A stretch of DNA of 64,000 bases from Hanamia caeni. GTDB lineage: Bacteria > Bacteroidota > Bacteroidia > Chitinophagales > Chitinophagaceae. The stretch lies in contig NZ_RJJR01000009.1 in the NCBI RefSeq assembly GCF_003721595.1, positions 1 to 64,000 of the forward strand. Direction: 5' to 3'. Shown here one piece after another: positions 6,936 to 14,843 of the stretch; position 1 is the first letter of the stretch; each line of letters begins with the position of its first letter. The notes below the pieces were generated by a model that searched no databases, was not told where the DNA came from, and saw only the letters and a list, made by a program, of their open reading frames with translations. The position numbers and the translations under genes are program-made.

Positions 6936-7367
6936 ATGAATAAAAAGAAATTTTTCACTTTTTGCCGGTTTACTGGTTCCAATAAAAACCAGTTGCTTAT
7001 CTCTATCTTAGTCCTTGTTTCAAGCCAGGAACGGCGAAAACCAACGTATGTCTTCGTCACAAACGGATTAGTTAAGAATAATAAAGGCAAAACATTCTTT
7101 CGGAGCCCCTTCCCTTTCTTAAAAGATGCCAAAACATTCTTTCCGGGAGCCTTCCCTTTCATAAAGTTTGCCAAAACATTCTTTCCGGGAGCCTTCCCTT
7201 TCATAACGGTTGCCAAAACATTCTTTCCGGAAGCCTTCCCTTTCATAACGGTTGCCAAAACATTCTTTCCGGGAGCCTTCTCTTTTATAAAGGTTGGCAA
7301 AACATTCTTAACGGGAGCCTCCCCTTTAATAAAAGATGGCAAAACTTTCCTTCTTTTTTGGGCTTAA
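6936..7367 (+). CDS. Repeat-built ORF of doubtful coding status
   Basis: A 143-codon frame. Its first 45 codons are ordinary sequence; the rest is a 14-residue repeat (KTFFPGAFPF plus a variable 4-residue end) encoded by a 42-bp tandem repeat. Because 42 is divisible by three, the opposite strand is also open over the same span (6920-7342, repeat unit KGKAPGKNVLA), so open frame alone is weak evidence. The last two positions of each unit vary most. The hydrophobic, Phe-rich plus-strand peptide and the basic minus-strand peptide are both odd. I cannot say which strand, if either, is translated. Confidence 0.3.
   Translation: MNKKKFFTFCRFTGSNKNQLLISILVLVSSQERRKPTYVFVTNGLVKNNKGKTFFRSPFPFLKDAKTFFPGAFPFIKFAKTFFPGAFPFITVAKTFFPEAFPFITVAKTFFPGAFSFIKVGKTFLTGASPLIKDGKTFLLFWA
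7086..7355 (+). repeat. 42-bp tandem repeat, six full copies plus a partial
   Basis: Units start at 7086, 7128, 7170, 7212, 7254 and 7296, with a partial seventh from 7338. The core GCCAAAACATTCTTTCCGGG is nearly invariant. The final 6 bases of the unit vary among copies (AAAGAT, AAGTTT, ACGGTT, AAGGTT). The outer copies (first and sixth) are the most divergent, as usual for arrays that expand from the middle. There are no spacers, so this is not CRISPR. Confidence 0.95.
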
Positions 7368-7728
7368 AAAAAGCGCGGATTTGTTCGTTTACTGTTGTGT
7401 AGAAAAATAAATTTGAAACTTTAACAAATAAAGAGTATAACCGCGCACACCAGCCATGTGGATTTTACTGTTTTTTCCGCGCAGATTTGCCCTATTTTAT
7501 TAATTTTTTTATTTTTTATTTTTTCCCTGAAGGCGGTTTGGTGGCGTCTTTCACGTATAAAGTTCCGCGAAAGAATATAATATTAATCTTCCATATTTCC
7601 AAGCAATATGTGCCGGGGCAAGGGGCTTGCAAAATTACAAAAAGTGATATTATTTTGTTCCTGTTGCAACGATGATCGTTGAACCCCGGATGCGACTTTT
7701 GGTCCGGGATTTTATAACCTAAATCTTA
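7368..7728. other. Gap upstream of the fibronectin-type gene
   Basis: About 360 bp without a gene. It contains one copy of the dispersed TTTACTG motif (7381-7395) and a spaced inverted repeat GCGCGGA (7373-7379) / TCCGCGC (about 7477-7483). A perfect 13-bp palindrome AACGATGATCGTT spans 7668-7680. A hairpin CCCGGA (7685-7690) / TCCGGG (7703-7708) follows, just before the next start. Confidence 0.5.
7685..7712 (+). terminator. Hairpin before the fibronectin-type gene (possible terminator)
   Basis: A 6-bp GC-rich stem CCCGGA/TCCGGG with a 12-base loop, followed by ATTTTAT. It lies only 20 bp before the ATG at 7729, so it may be a terminator of an upstream transcript, an attenuator-like structure or a transferred repeat end. 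Confidence 0.35.
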
Positions 7729-8373
7729 ATGCTTATGATAACAGCATCAGATTTATTCGACGGTGTAGTGATACGGCCTTACAGGTCATGGTCGGACATT
7801 ACACTGTCCACAGAAACCACGAGGATTCAGTTATCCATGACGGATAACGCCTCGTTTCCCTCTCCCAGCCCCACGATGGAGGTGTTTTCAGCAGCCGTGG
7901 GCGCATACGTAACGCAGCTTGCCAAAGCCGCTACGCGCGACGCCAACGCGATTGCCGCCAAAAACGCCCGCCGTGCGGAACTGATTGCCCTATGCGAACA
8001 ACTGGGCAACTCAGTAACCAACACTGCCTACGGCAATGTGGAAATGCTGGTGAGCACGGGCTTACCCCTGAGAAAGAAGCGCCAAAGCGTAGTGCTGTCG
8101 GCGCCTTCTAACCTGGGAATTACTAACGGTGTAAACTCCGGCGAGCTGGATGTAAGGGTAGATCGCCAAAAAGGCGCTACCGGTTATAGCTTCGACTACA
8201 CGGAGGATCCTTTGAAAGAGGATAGCTTGTGGGTGCAAACGCTTTGCTCCACCAGCCGCTGCACCATCAAGGGCCTTACGCCAGGCAAAAGATACTGGAT
8301 CAGGCCCGTGGTGATCGGCCCGAAGGGCCAAAAAGTAGTTGGCGATATGATGCTTAGCCCATTTGTGCAATAG
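7729..8373 (+). CDS. Fibronectin type III domain-containing protein
   Basis: A 214-residue protein. Residues 1-115 are helical and Ala-rich (EVFSAAVGAYVTQLAKAA, then NAIAAKNARRAELIALCEQL). Residues 120-210 are a fibronectin type III-like beta sandwich, with LSAPSNLGITNG at its start and the typical CTIKGLTPGKRYWIRPVVIG near its end. No signal peptide is evident. I recall similar proteins in Chitinophagaceae, often next to repetitive DNA, but their function is unknown to me. Base composition is clearly more GC-rich than the flanking DNA, with many GCC/GCG codons, which suggests recent arrival. It is followed by a good terminator. Confidence 0.75.
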   Translation: MLMITASDLFDGVVIRPYRSWSDITLSTETTRIQLSMTDNASFPSPSPTMEVFSAAVGAYVTQLAKAATRDANAIAAKNARRAELIALCEQLGNSVTNTAYGNVEMLVSTGLPLRKKRQSVVLSAPSNLGITNGVNSGELDVRVDRQKGATGYSFDYTEDPLKEDSLWVQTLCSTSRCTIKGLTPGKRYWIRPVVIGPKGQKVVGDMMLSPFVQ

Positions 8374-8404
8374 CAGCCATTGCTTTCTGCTTTACCTTAC
8401 CGGG

Positions 8405-8437
8405 AAGCCGCTTCATTGTTTGAGGCGGCTTTTTTTT
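8405..8437 (+). terminator. Rho-independent terminator after the fibronectin-type gene
   Basis: Stem AAGCCGC (8405-8411) with GCGGCTT (8425-8431), a 13-base loop, and a run of T to 8437. It begins about 30 bp after the stop codon. Confidence 0.85.
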
Positions 8438-8482
8438 GGCAGGGTTAAATGGTTTATTTGTTTATTGGTAGGATATTCTTAA

Positions 8483-8511
8483 ACCAAGAAGGTTTCCAAA
8501 ACCTTCTTGGT
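8483..8511. repeat. REP-like palindrome, copy 1
   Basis: Perfect 12-bp arms ACCAAGAAGGTT and AACCTTCTTGGT around 5 bases. It is followed 9 bp later by AAGTTTAGAGGG. The same arrangement recurs at 8731. Palindromes of this type are common dispersed elements in Bacteroidota genomes and may be substrates for RAYT transposases. Confidence 0.8.
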
Positions 8512-8602
8512 AACAACAAAAGTTTAGAGGGCTTAGGTGGTTAATGCCGTCTTAATCTCCCGAGAAAACTACAGACGTGTCAAATTATGTATTCGAGGTA
8601 AG

Positions 8603-8707
8603 CTATTTTTTTGATTTCTTGTTATTGAATAAAGACCATAATGCTATAATAGCAAGTATTACTACTAATGGAACAGGAAGAACCCATCTTGAAAATAAAA
8701 AAGTCAT
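8603..8707 (-). CDS. Possible 34-residue membrane peptide
   Basis: A short ORF with an ATG at 8707. Its middle is a clean membrane helix (LPVPLVVILAIIALWSLF) followed by a basic end NNKKSKK. This layout is typical of small inner-membrane proteins with a cytoplasmic C-terminus. No ribosome-binding site or homolog is recognised, and it sits between two REP-like palindromes, so it may be a chance frame. Confidence 0.3.
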   Translation of the reverse strand: MTFLFSRWVLPVPLVVILAIIALWSLFNNKKSKK

Positions 8708-8730
8708 TTCTTGTTTTTTCTTCTTCTTTA

Positions 8731-8762
8731 AACCAGGAAGGTTTTGGAAACCTTCCTGCTTT
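8731..8762. repeat. REP-like palindrome, copy 2
   Basis: Arms AACCAGGAAGGTTT and AAACCTTCCTGCTT around three bases. It is a near copy of the element at 8483 with compensating G-C for A-T changes in both arms, which preserves pairing. The downstream bases again contain AAAAGTTTAGA (8775 onward). Confidence 0.78.
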
Positions 8763-8775
8763 TAGTAACGCAATA

Positions 8776-8880
8776 AAAGTTTAGACAGTTTAGCAGGTTT
8801 AGATGGTTTAGAGGCTAAACTTCCTAAACTATTCTAAACTATTCTAAACAAAGTTTAGAGGGTTTAGCGGGTTTAGGTGC
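8776..8880. repeat. GTTTAG / CTAAAC hexamer array
   Basis: Four GTTTAG units spaced by 9 bp are followed by four CTAAAC units (its complement) and then three more GTTTAG units. The alternating orientation allows two adjacent multi-step hairpins. The array ends about 15 bp beyond the uxaC stop and could act as a 3' end structure for the uxaC transcript on the minus strand. Confidence 0.7.
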
Positions 8881-8895
8881 GTTTATAGGAGCCAT

Positions 8896-10296
8896 TTACC
8901 ATTTAAAGTAGTTCCTGGCGTTGTTACAACAAATGTCACTGACTATTTTCCCGGTCCAGTCAAGATCATTCGGTAGTTCTCCGTTTTCGATTTCTTCACC
9001 AAATAAATTGCACACAATGCGGCGGAAATATTCATGGCGGGGATAAGAGAGGAACGATCTTGAATCGGTAATCATGCCGACAAATCTTGATAGCAGGCCC
9101 ATGTTGGACAATGCGTTTAATTGTTTGGTCATGCCATCCTTTTGATCAAGAAACCACCATGCAGATCCGAATTGCATCTTTCCGGGTATGCTGCCATCAT
9201 TGAAATTGCCAGCCATCGTAGCAAACACTTCATTGTCTGCCGGGTTCAGGTTATACAGAATTGTTTTGGTCAATTTATCTTCCGCGTTTAATCGCCCCAG
9301 AAATTTGGTCAATGGCTTTCCCTGGCGAAAATCTCCAATGGAATCCCAGCCTGTATCAGTTCCTGCTAATTTCAACTGCAGCAGATTATTATTTCTAAAA
9401 GCGCCTACATGATATTGCTGCACCCACCCTTTTTCCCAATCCCACACGGCAAACGTATACAGCATTGCCGATTTGAACTTCAGGTTTTCATTTTCCGATA
9501 ATAAGCTTCCTGAGCGGATTTTATCAAAAATATTTTCAATTTCCTCATTGGTATAATCTTCCGCGTACGTGTATTCCAGGCCGTGATCAGACAGCGAACA
9601 ACCCATTGAGGCGAAGAAATCGTGACGTTGCTTTAAAGCATCCAGGTAAGAATGAAATCCGGTAATTTGAATGCCGCTCACTGCTTCGAGTTTTGCCACA
9701 TAATTATTAAAGTCAACCGGGTTATCCACATTCATCGCCTTGTCAGGCCTAAAGGCAGGAAGTACCTTGATTTCGAATCCATCATCTTTTATTTTTTGGT
9801 GATATTCCAGGCTATCAGTCGGATCATCGGTAGTGCACACAACTTGTACATTCATTTTTCTCAGAAGATTCCGCACGGAATAATCTTTTGTCTGTAACTT
9901 TTCAGTGCATTCGTCATAGATTTTTTTCGCACTCTCCGGATTTAAAATTTCGTGAACATCAAAATATCGTTGCAATTCCAGGTGCGTCCAGTGATATAGG
10001 GGATTGCGTAAAGTATAGGGTACCGTTTCTGCCCATTTTTCAAATTTTTCATAATCGGTTTTATCTCCCGTACAATAACTTTCGTCAACACCATTGGTAC
10101 GCATTGCACGCCATTTGTAATGATCACCGTACAGCCATATTTGGGTAAGATTTTCAAAGTTGATATCATCGGCAATCTGCTGCACCGGAAGATGGCAATG
10201 ATAATCTATGATGGGCATTCCTTCTGCAAAAATGTGGTATAGCTTTTTTGCAGTTTCTGTCTGAAGCAAAAAATCTTTGTCTAAAAAGTCCTTCAT
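8896..10296 (-). CDS. uxaC: Uronate isomerase (glucuronate/galacturonate isomerase)
   Basis: A 466-residue enzyme of the amidohydrolase superfamily, full family length. It converts D-glucuronate to D-fructuronate and D-galacturonate to D-tagaturonate, the first cytoplasmic step of hexuronate catabolism. Visible signatures are MPIIDYHCHLP (HxH metal motif), VVCTTDDPTDSLEYH, LSDHGLEYTYAEDYT, and the C-terminal MITDSRSFLSYPRHEYFRR. It sits 30 bp downstream of the hexuronate-type MFS transporter, so the two probably form one minus-strand operon. This fits the glucuronate-releasing esterase and pectin-type enzymes elsewhere in the window. ATG at 10296. Confidence 0.97.
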   Translation of the reverse strand: MKDFLDKDFLLQTETAKKLYHIFAEGMPIIDYHCHLPVQQIADDINFENLTQIWLYGDHYKWRAMRTNGVDESYCTGDKTDYEKFEKWAETVPYTLRNPLYHWTHLELQRYFDVHEILNPESAKKIYDECTEKLQTKDYSVRNLLRKMNVQVVCTTDDPTDSLEYHQKIKDDGFEIKVLPAFRPDKAMNVDNPVDFNNYVAKLEAVSGIQITGFHSYLDALKQRHDFFASMGCSLSDHGLEYTYAEDYTNEEIENIFDKIRSGSLLSENENLKFKSAMLYTFAVWDWEKGWVQQYHVGAFRNNNLLQLKLAGTDTGWDSIGDFRQGKPLTKFLGRLNAEDKLTKTILYNLNPADNEVFATMAGNFNDGSIPGKMQFGSAWWFLDQKDGMTKQLNALSNMGLLSRFVGMITDSRSFLSYPRHEYFRRIVCNLFGEEIENGELPNDLDWTGKIVSDICCNNARNYFKW

Positions 10297-10326
10297 GATA
10301 TTGTTCTGATTTTATGATTGAATTCC

Positions 10327-11703
10327 TTAATCTTCTAATTCTATGCGCTTAAGCCTTGGCGCAAGAAAGTGCATTAATACCCATGCTATCAGGTACGCAA
10401 AACCGCAAATGATAAACATAACAAAATAACCTGCATCGAGGTCGCCTTTTGCTTTATAAAAATCAAATAATTTTCCGGCCAGGAATGCAATCAGCATTCC
10501 CCCGACTGCGCCGGCCATGCCGCCCATCCCGGTTACAGAGGCTACTGTCTTCTTCGGAAACATATCGGAAACAGTAGTGAAAATATTAGCTGACCACGCC
10601 TGGTGCGCTGATGTGGCAATTCCTATGATAAATACCGCCAGCCACATATTTAGTGAACCCAGGTATTGTGCGAAAACTACCGGCAGCACCAGGAAGGCAT
10701 AAATCAGCATTGATGTTTTGCGTGCACGGAAAACAGGCCAGCCTTTCTTTATGAAATTGAGTGGCAACCAGCCACCCCAAATACTTCCCACAGTAGACAT
10801 CGTATAAACTATTGCCACCGGCAATGCAATATCAGTACCCTCAAGGCCATACTGTGCATACAGGAAAGCGGGCAGCCAAAAAAGATAAAACCACCAGATT
10901 GGATCAGTAAGAAATTTTCCTATTATGAAGGCCCAGGTCTGGTTGTATTTTAATAATTTAACCCAGGGAACTCTTTTATGTATTTCAACATCAGAAGCAG
11001 CGTCTGAATTTGCTTTCAGATTTTCAGATTCATCTAAATCGCTGTGAATATAATCATATTCGCTCTTTGACAATCTTTTTTGCCTGGCAGGTATTTCATA
11101 ATAAATAAACCAAAATATCAGCCATATTAATCCAAATGCCCCGGTAAAAACGAAAGCTTCCTGCCAACCCCACTCTACCACAATGAAGGGCACTGTTAAC
11201 GGCGCGAGGATGGCTCCGACATTAGCGCCTGAATTAAAAATTCCCGTAGCATAAGCCCTTTCTTTTTTGGGGAACCATTCAGCAGTGGTTTTGATAGCCG
11301 CCGGAAAATTGCCTGCTTCACTGATTCCCAATGCTGACCGCGCGATAAGAAAACCAACGGTGCTTTTCACGAGCGCATGCCCCATTGAAGCAAAACTCCA
11401 AACAGCAAGCGCAATTGCATAACCTAATTTTGTACCCACCTTGTCGATAAATCGTCCTGCAATCAACATCCCAACGGCATAAGAAACCTGGAAGGCAATC
11501 ACTATATCAGAATAATCCGATTCAGACCAGTTAAACCGTACTTCAAGGTCATTTTTCAAAAGGCTAATTACCGATCTGTCGAGATAATTGATAGTAGTTG
11601 CAAAAAATAGCAGGGAGCAGATCGTCCACCGGTATTTGCCAACCTGTTTATTTACATTAGCAGCAGTTGTCGGATAATTGCTTGTCGAAAGGTTTTCAGG
11701 CAT
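10327..11703 (-). CDS. exuT: MFS hexuronate transporter (ExuT-like)
   Basis: A 458-residue major facilitator of the anion:cation symporter family with about 12 hydrophobic segments. Typical ACS signatures are FFATTINYLDRSVISLL in helix 1, GRFIDKVGTKLGYAIALAVW between helices 2 and 3, and RSALGISEAGNFPAAIKTTAEW in helix 4. It imports galacturonate or glucuronate with protons. The partner gene uxaC follows after 30 bp on the same strand, which supports the substrate call. The gene symbol rests on this context, since the family also carries other organic anions. About 600 bp upstream carry no gene and probably contain the promoter. Confidence 0.85.
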   Translation of the reverse strand: MPENLSTSNYPTTAANVNKQVGKYRWTICSLLFFATTINYLDRSVISLLKNDLEVRFNWSESDYSDIVIAFQVSYAVGMLIAGRFIDKVGTKLGYAIALAVWSFASMGHALVKSTVGFLIARSALGISEAGNFPAAIKTTAEWFPKKERAYATGIFNSGANVGAILAPLTVPFIVVEWGWQEAFVFTGAFGLIWLIFWFIYYEIPARQKRLSKSEYDYIHSDLDESENLKANSDAASDVEIHKRVPWVKLLKYNQTWAFIIGKFLTDPIWWFYLFWLPAFLYAQYGLEGTDIALPVAIVYTMSTVGSIWGGWLPLNFIKKGWPVFRARKTSMLIYAFLVLPVVFAQYLGSLNMWLAVFIIGIATSAHQAWSANIFTTVSDMFPKKTVASVTGMGGMAGAVGGMLIAFLAGKLFDFYKAKGDLDAGYFVMFIICGFAYLIAWVLMHFLAPRLKRIELED

Positions 11704-12306
11704 TGTGATTATTTAGAGTGAATAATGAAATTTCAATTCATGCAGTGCAATAGTTAAAGATTACAAATTAGTAAATCTTTTCAATAGTGTAAATTGCTTT
11801 TGTTTCATTTCGCCTCAAATTCAGACGCAGAAGGCATTTTCGTCTAATATATCCAATATCAACAACACAATTATTTATACCAGGCAATTTATATATCGAA
11901 GCAATTCACCGTTCATTGTTTGCAAGTGTAATCATAGAATCGCTAAAAACAATCGTATTGGGTAACTTTTTTTTATGCAAACGTTGCCAGTTCAAAATAA
12001 AAAACCGTTTTATTTCTTCGTTTACTGTATTTGATTTCAATCAAAAAATTAAAATCTGCCCCAAGTTTAGATGAATTCTTGTAGCCGGTTGGTGGGGACA
12101 CCAACCGGGGCAGCACGCCGTGGGCGGTGTCCCCACCGCCCACAAGCAGCACGGCAACGCGACAATTTTAAATGCGCCCGCCGCAAGTTTAGATGAATTT
12201 ATACAGCTTAATTTCTATAATTTTATGAGAAACAGGGAAGATGATTCTGAGCCGGTTCAATGAAGGCAAAAAGAAATGATTTCTATTTCGCATTGTATTA
12301 AATTTT
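11704..12306. other. Long divergent gap with a REP doublet
   Basis: About 600 bp between exuT (minus) and the lipoprotein gene (plus). It contains one dispersed TTTACTG motif (12009-12028) and a GC-rich double-palindrome element (12063-12199). The remaining A/T-rich sequence must hold promoters for both genes, but I see no clear TTG/TAnnTTTG pair. No small ORF worth listing. Confidence 0.5.
12063..12199. repeat. REP doublet flanked by direct repeats
   Basis: Two strong palindromes lie back to back: CCGGTTGGT (12085) / ACCAACCGG (to 12108), and GTGGGCGGTG (12120) / CACCGCCCAC (to 12143). CAGCACG occurs at 12111 and 12147. The whole is bracketed by exact 15-bp direct repeats AAGTTTAGATGAATT (12063-12077 and 12185-12199). 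It is much more GC-rich than the flanks. The layout resembles a small mobile REP composite or MITE; the AAGTTTAGA edge recalls the bases next to the REP copies at 8483 and 8731. Confidence 0.8.
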
Positions 12307-13392
12307 ATGCATTCATCACAAAATATTTCGATGAGAGTTTTCTTGTGTGGCATTGCTATTGCTTTAATGATATTTTCCTGTTCAGAAAAGAAATCCCCTG
12401 TTATGAAAAAAGAAAAAAAGATACATGAAGAATTAACCCGGATTTCAAATTTGCTGCAGGATACTGACTTTGCACTGCAGATAGCCGAAAGTCAGGATGC
12501 GGCGTATTTGAAAGCGCAGGCACAAACGCCGCCTGAATTTTTGAGTGAGCAGGAAGAAAATAATAACATAACAAAAAGTGTAAAGGAGGAAAAAATTGCT
12601 ACCAATGTTGCCGCATTTTATGCAGTTGAGTGCGGCATAGGCCTTTTAAGAAATCAACATGGCGGAACGCCCGCGGAATGGCTTAATAAAATTGTAAACC
12701 ATCAATTAAATTCCAACGAAAATTTGATGTTAAATCGCTTCGCAAATGCCACCTGGAAAGCGGGACAGCCTTTTCGCCGATTAGCAAGAATTAAAAAAGA
12801 TAATTTTATTTCAGCAGTCTTTTTATCTGAAGAAGAAGTAGCAAAAGACTATGCGCAGGTGAATGCCGCCGCAGAAATCCTATTACCGGCGATGCAATCC
12901 GTTGCGGAAAAAAATTCAGATGCCCAATTACAAATGCTTAGCGAATTATTGCAGAGTAAACAATTCGCCCTGCAAATGGCAGAGCACATCGAGGCCGTTT
13001 ATTATGAAAGCATTCATCAGCCGGTTCCGGAATTTCTTAAAGATGGAGAAGATACCGCTACTTTGCAAAAAAGCTATAAAGAAGAAAAAATTGCTATCAA
13101 CCTTGCTGGCTTTTACGCACTGGAATGTGGCCTTAGTTACCTTGCTACGGCAAAGGGTTTGGCGCCCTCTGATGTATTACAGTCTATCACGAACGATAAG
13201 TTAAGCAAGGAAGATAAAGAAATACTGGAGCGGTTTGCGAATGCTACGTGGAAGGCGGGGCAACCATTCCGCAATCTCGACCGCATCACACGAAAAACAT
13301 TCACATGTTTCGATTTGCTCCCTCCGGAAGAAGTGGAAAAAGATTGGATGCAGATAAAAGCCGCCGCGGCAAAATTATCAGGCGCGTTATAA
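12307..13392 (+). CDS. Lipoprotein with two tandem homologous domains
   Basis: A 361-residue protein with a lipoprotein signal (MRVFLCGIAIALMIFSC, Cys near residue 25), so anchored in a membrane, with the body in the periplasm or at the surface. The mature part is an internal duplication. Residues about 45-200 and 212-355 align with each other and share FALQ-AE, PPEFL/VPEFL, KEEKIA-N-A-FYA-ECG, and the invariant FANATWKAGQPFR, then EEEVAKDY/EEVEKDW. I know of no characterised homolog. A start at 12331 (second Met) would also give a good signal peptide. It lies 281 bp before the patatin operon and is probably transcribed separately. Function unknown. Confidence 0.85.
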   Translation: MHSSQNISMRVFLCGIAIALMIFSCSEKKSPVMKKEKKIHEELTRISNLLQDTDFALQIAESQDAAYLKAQAQTPPEFLSEQEENNNITKSVKEEKIATNVAAFYAVECGIGLLRNQHGGTPAEWLNKIVNHQLNSNENLMLNRFANATWKAGQPFRRLARIKKDNFISAVFLSEEEVAKDYAQVNAAAEILLPAMQSVAEKNSDAQLQMLSELLQSKQFALQMAEHIEAVYYESIHQPVPEFLKDGEDTATLQKSYKEEKIAINLAGFYALECGLSYLATAKGLAPSDVLQSITNDKLSKEDKEILERFANATWKAGQPFRNLDRITRKTFTCFDLLPPEEVEKDWMQIKAAAAKLSGAL

Positions 13393-13673
13393 ATAGTACA
13401 TTGTACTAAAATTTGTCTACAAATATTTTTTGATTGAATATATTTTCAATAATTTACAAGTCTTACTTGCATTCGCCTTGACAATATCCCCTTAAAGACA
13501 CGTCCTTCACTGAATTATCACCAAAAATTTCGTTTATCTGGTTACAGCAAGCAGTAAACAGATAAATATTGTTAAAAAAACATCGCGAGACTCAAAAATA
13601 TTGTGATCGTTATACCATTCATTTTTTGCAACAAACAGAAGCCTCTTTTCATCTTTAATTAAAACTTACATTC
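13393..13673. other. Gap upstream of the patatin operon
   Basis: A perfect 15-bp palindrome TAGTACATTGTACTA (13394-13408) lies immediately after the lipoprotein stop. One dispersed TTTACTG-type motif (13551-13569, reverse orientation) follows. The rest is A/T-rich and presumably holds the promoter of the three-gene operon. No gene seen. Confidence 0.45.
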
Positions 13674-14840
13674 ATGACGAAAGCAGATCATCTAAGCAAC
13701 AAAACTTCTCCCAAACGTATACTGGCGCTGGATGGCGGCGGAATACGCGGTGCGCTTACACTGGGATATCTTCAACGGATTGAAGACATTTTACGTAAAC
13801 AACATGGCGATGAAAAAAGCTTTCGCCTGGGCCAATATTTCGATTTAATTGGAGGCACAAGCACAGGCTCTATCATTGCTGCTTGTCTTGCGATTGGGAT
13901 GTCGGTGAATGAAATCAAGACGATGTACATGAACCTTGGCGAAAAGATTTTTGCCAAAAAATATAAATGGTGGAAAATTTTTGAAATTGACGACCTGGTA
14001 AGAGCAAGCTATAATTCAAAACCGCTGGAAGAAGAATTACAGAACGTTTTTGGAAGCGATACCACGTTAGCAAGCGACAGAATCCTGACAGGGCTCTGCA
14101 TCGTAGCCAAGCGCGCAGATACCAATAGCGTATGGCCATTAATAAATCACCCGGATGGAAAATATTATGACAGTGTGGATGGCAGAAATAAAGATATTCT
14201 TCTTTGGAAAGCGGTAAGGGCAAGCGCGGCGGCGCCTACTTATTTTTTACCGCAAATCATTGATGTAGGGGGCGGCCTTTCAGAAGCTGCATTTGTGGAT
14301 GGCGGAGTAAGCATGGCTAATAACCCTTCACTCCAGCTTTTGATGGTAGCTACGATGAACGGTTTTCCTTTTAAATGGAAATGGGGCGAAGATAATTTGA
14401 TGATTGTTTCGGTTGGTACCGGCATGGGCCGTTGGAAAAAAATTCCGGCGGATGTAAAAAAGAATACACTCCTCAATTGGGCTTCGCAATTGCCCGATAT
14501 GCTGATGCAGGACGCGAGCTGGCAAAATCAAATGCTGCTGCAATGGCTTTCCAATTCACCCACGGCCTGGGAGATTGACCAGGAAATTGGCAAACTTGAC
14601 ACGGATTTTATCGGCAGTTCAAAAAAAGACAAAGGCCTTATCAGGTACCTCCGGTATAATATATGGCTTGATGCGACCACGATAGCGCCATTGATGAATA
14701 AACAATATTCCCCAAAAGAAATTGATGGATTGGTAGAAATGAGCAATGCAGCCAGCAGGTTTGAATTGTATGATATAGGTGCCAAAGCAGCAGTAAAAGA
14801 AGTAAGTGAAACACATTTTCCTGATACTTTTAAAATTTAA
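13674..14840 (+). CDS. Patatin-like phospholipase
   Basis: A 388-residue patatin-family acyl hydrolase that would cleave membrane phospholipids. All catalytic features are visible: oxyanion-hole motif DGGGIRG (residues 20-26), nucleophile elbow GTSTG with Ser63 (61-65), and the dyad Asp in DGG (209-211) within AFVDGGVSMANNPS. No signal peptide, so cytoplasmic, as for the CapV-type patatins of CBASS immunity that attack the inner membrane from inside. It is the first gene of a tight operon, with the next start 3 bp after its stop, followed by a TIR gene. This context suggests a toxic effector under control of its partners. No CD-NTase gene is nearby. Enzyme family sure; immune role inferred. 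Confidence 0.92.
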   Translation: MTKADHLSNKTSPKRILALDGGGIRGALTLGYLQRIEDILRKQHGDEKSFRLGQYFDLIGGTSTGSIIAACLAIGMSVNEIKTMYMNLGEKIFAKKYKWWKIFEIDDLVRASYNSKPLEEELQNVFGSDTTLASDRILTGLCIVAKRADTNSVWPLINHPDGKYYDSVDGRNKDILLWKAVRASAAAPTYFLPQIIDVGGGLSEAAFVDGGVSMANNPSLQLLMVATMNGFPFKWKWGEDNLMIVSVGTGMGRWKKIPADVKKNTLLNWASQLPDMLMQDASWQNQMLLQWLSNSPTAWEIDQEIGKLDTDFIGSSKKDKGLIRYLRYNIWLDATTIAPLMNKQYSPKEIDGLVEMSNAASRFELYDIGAKAAVKEVSETHFPDTFKI

Positions 14841-14843
14841 AAT

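Larger units (their letters stand above)
8438..8895. other. Repeat-filled gap between fibronectin-type gene and uxaC
   Basis: About 460 bp holding two REP-like palindromes (8483-8511, 8731-8762), each followed by an AAAAGTTTAGA stretch, and a dense array of GTTTAG/CTAAAC units (8776-8880) running up to the uxaC stop. A short minus-strand hydrophobic ORF (8603-8707) lies between the palindromes. Confidence 0.7.

Noticed and set aside
6920..7342. Minus-strand ORF over the 42-bp repeats as a separate gene
   Set aside because: It is open only because the repeat unit is a multiple of three; no other support beyond the plus-strand frame. Mentioned in the plus-strand entry instead.
7086..7355. Regular repeats suggesting a CRISPR array
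   Set aside because: The units are contiguous 42-bp tandem copies with no unique spacers, and no cas genes are present.
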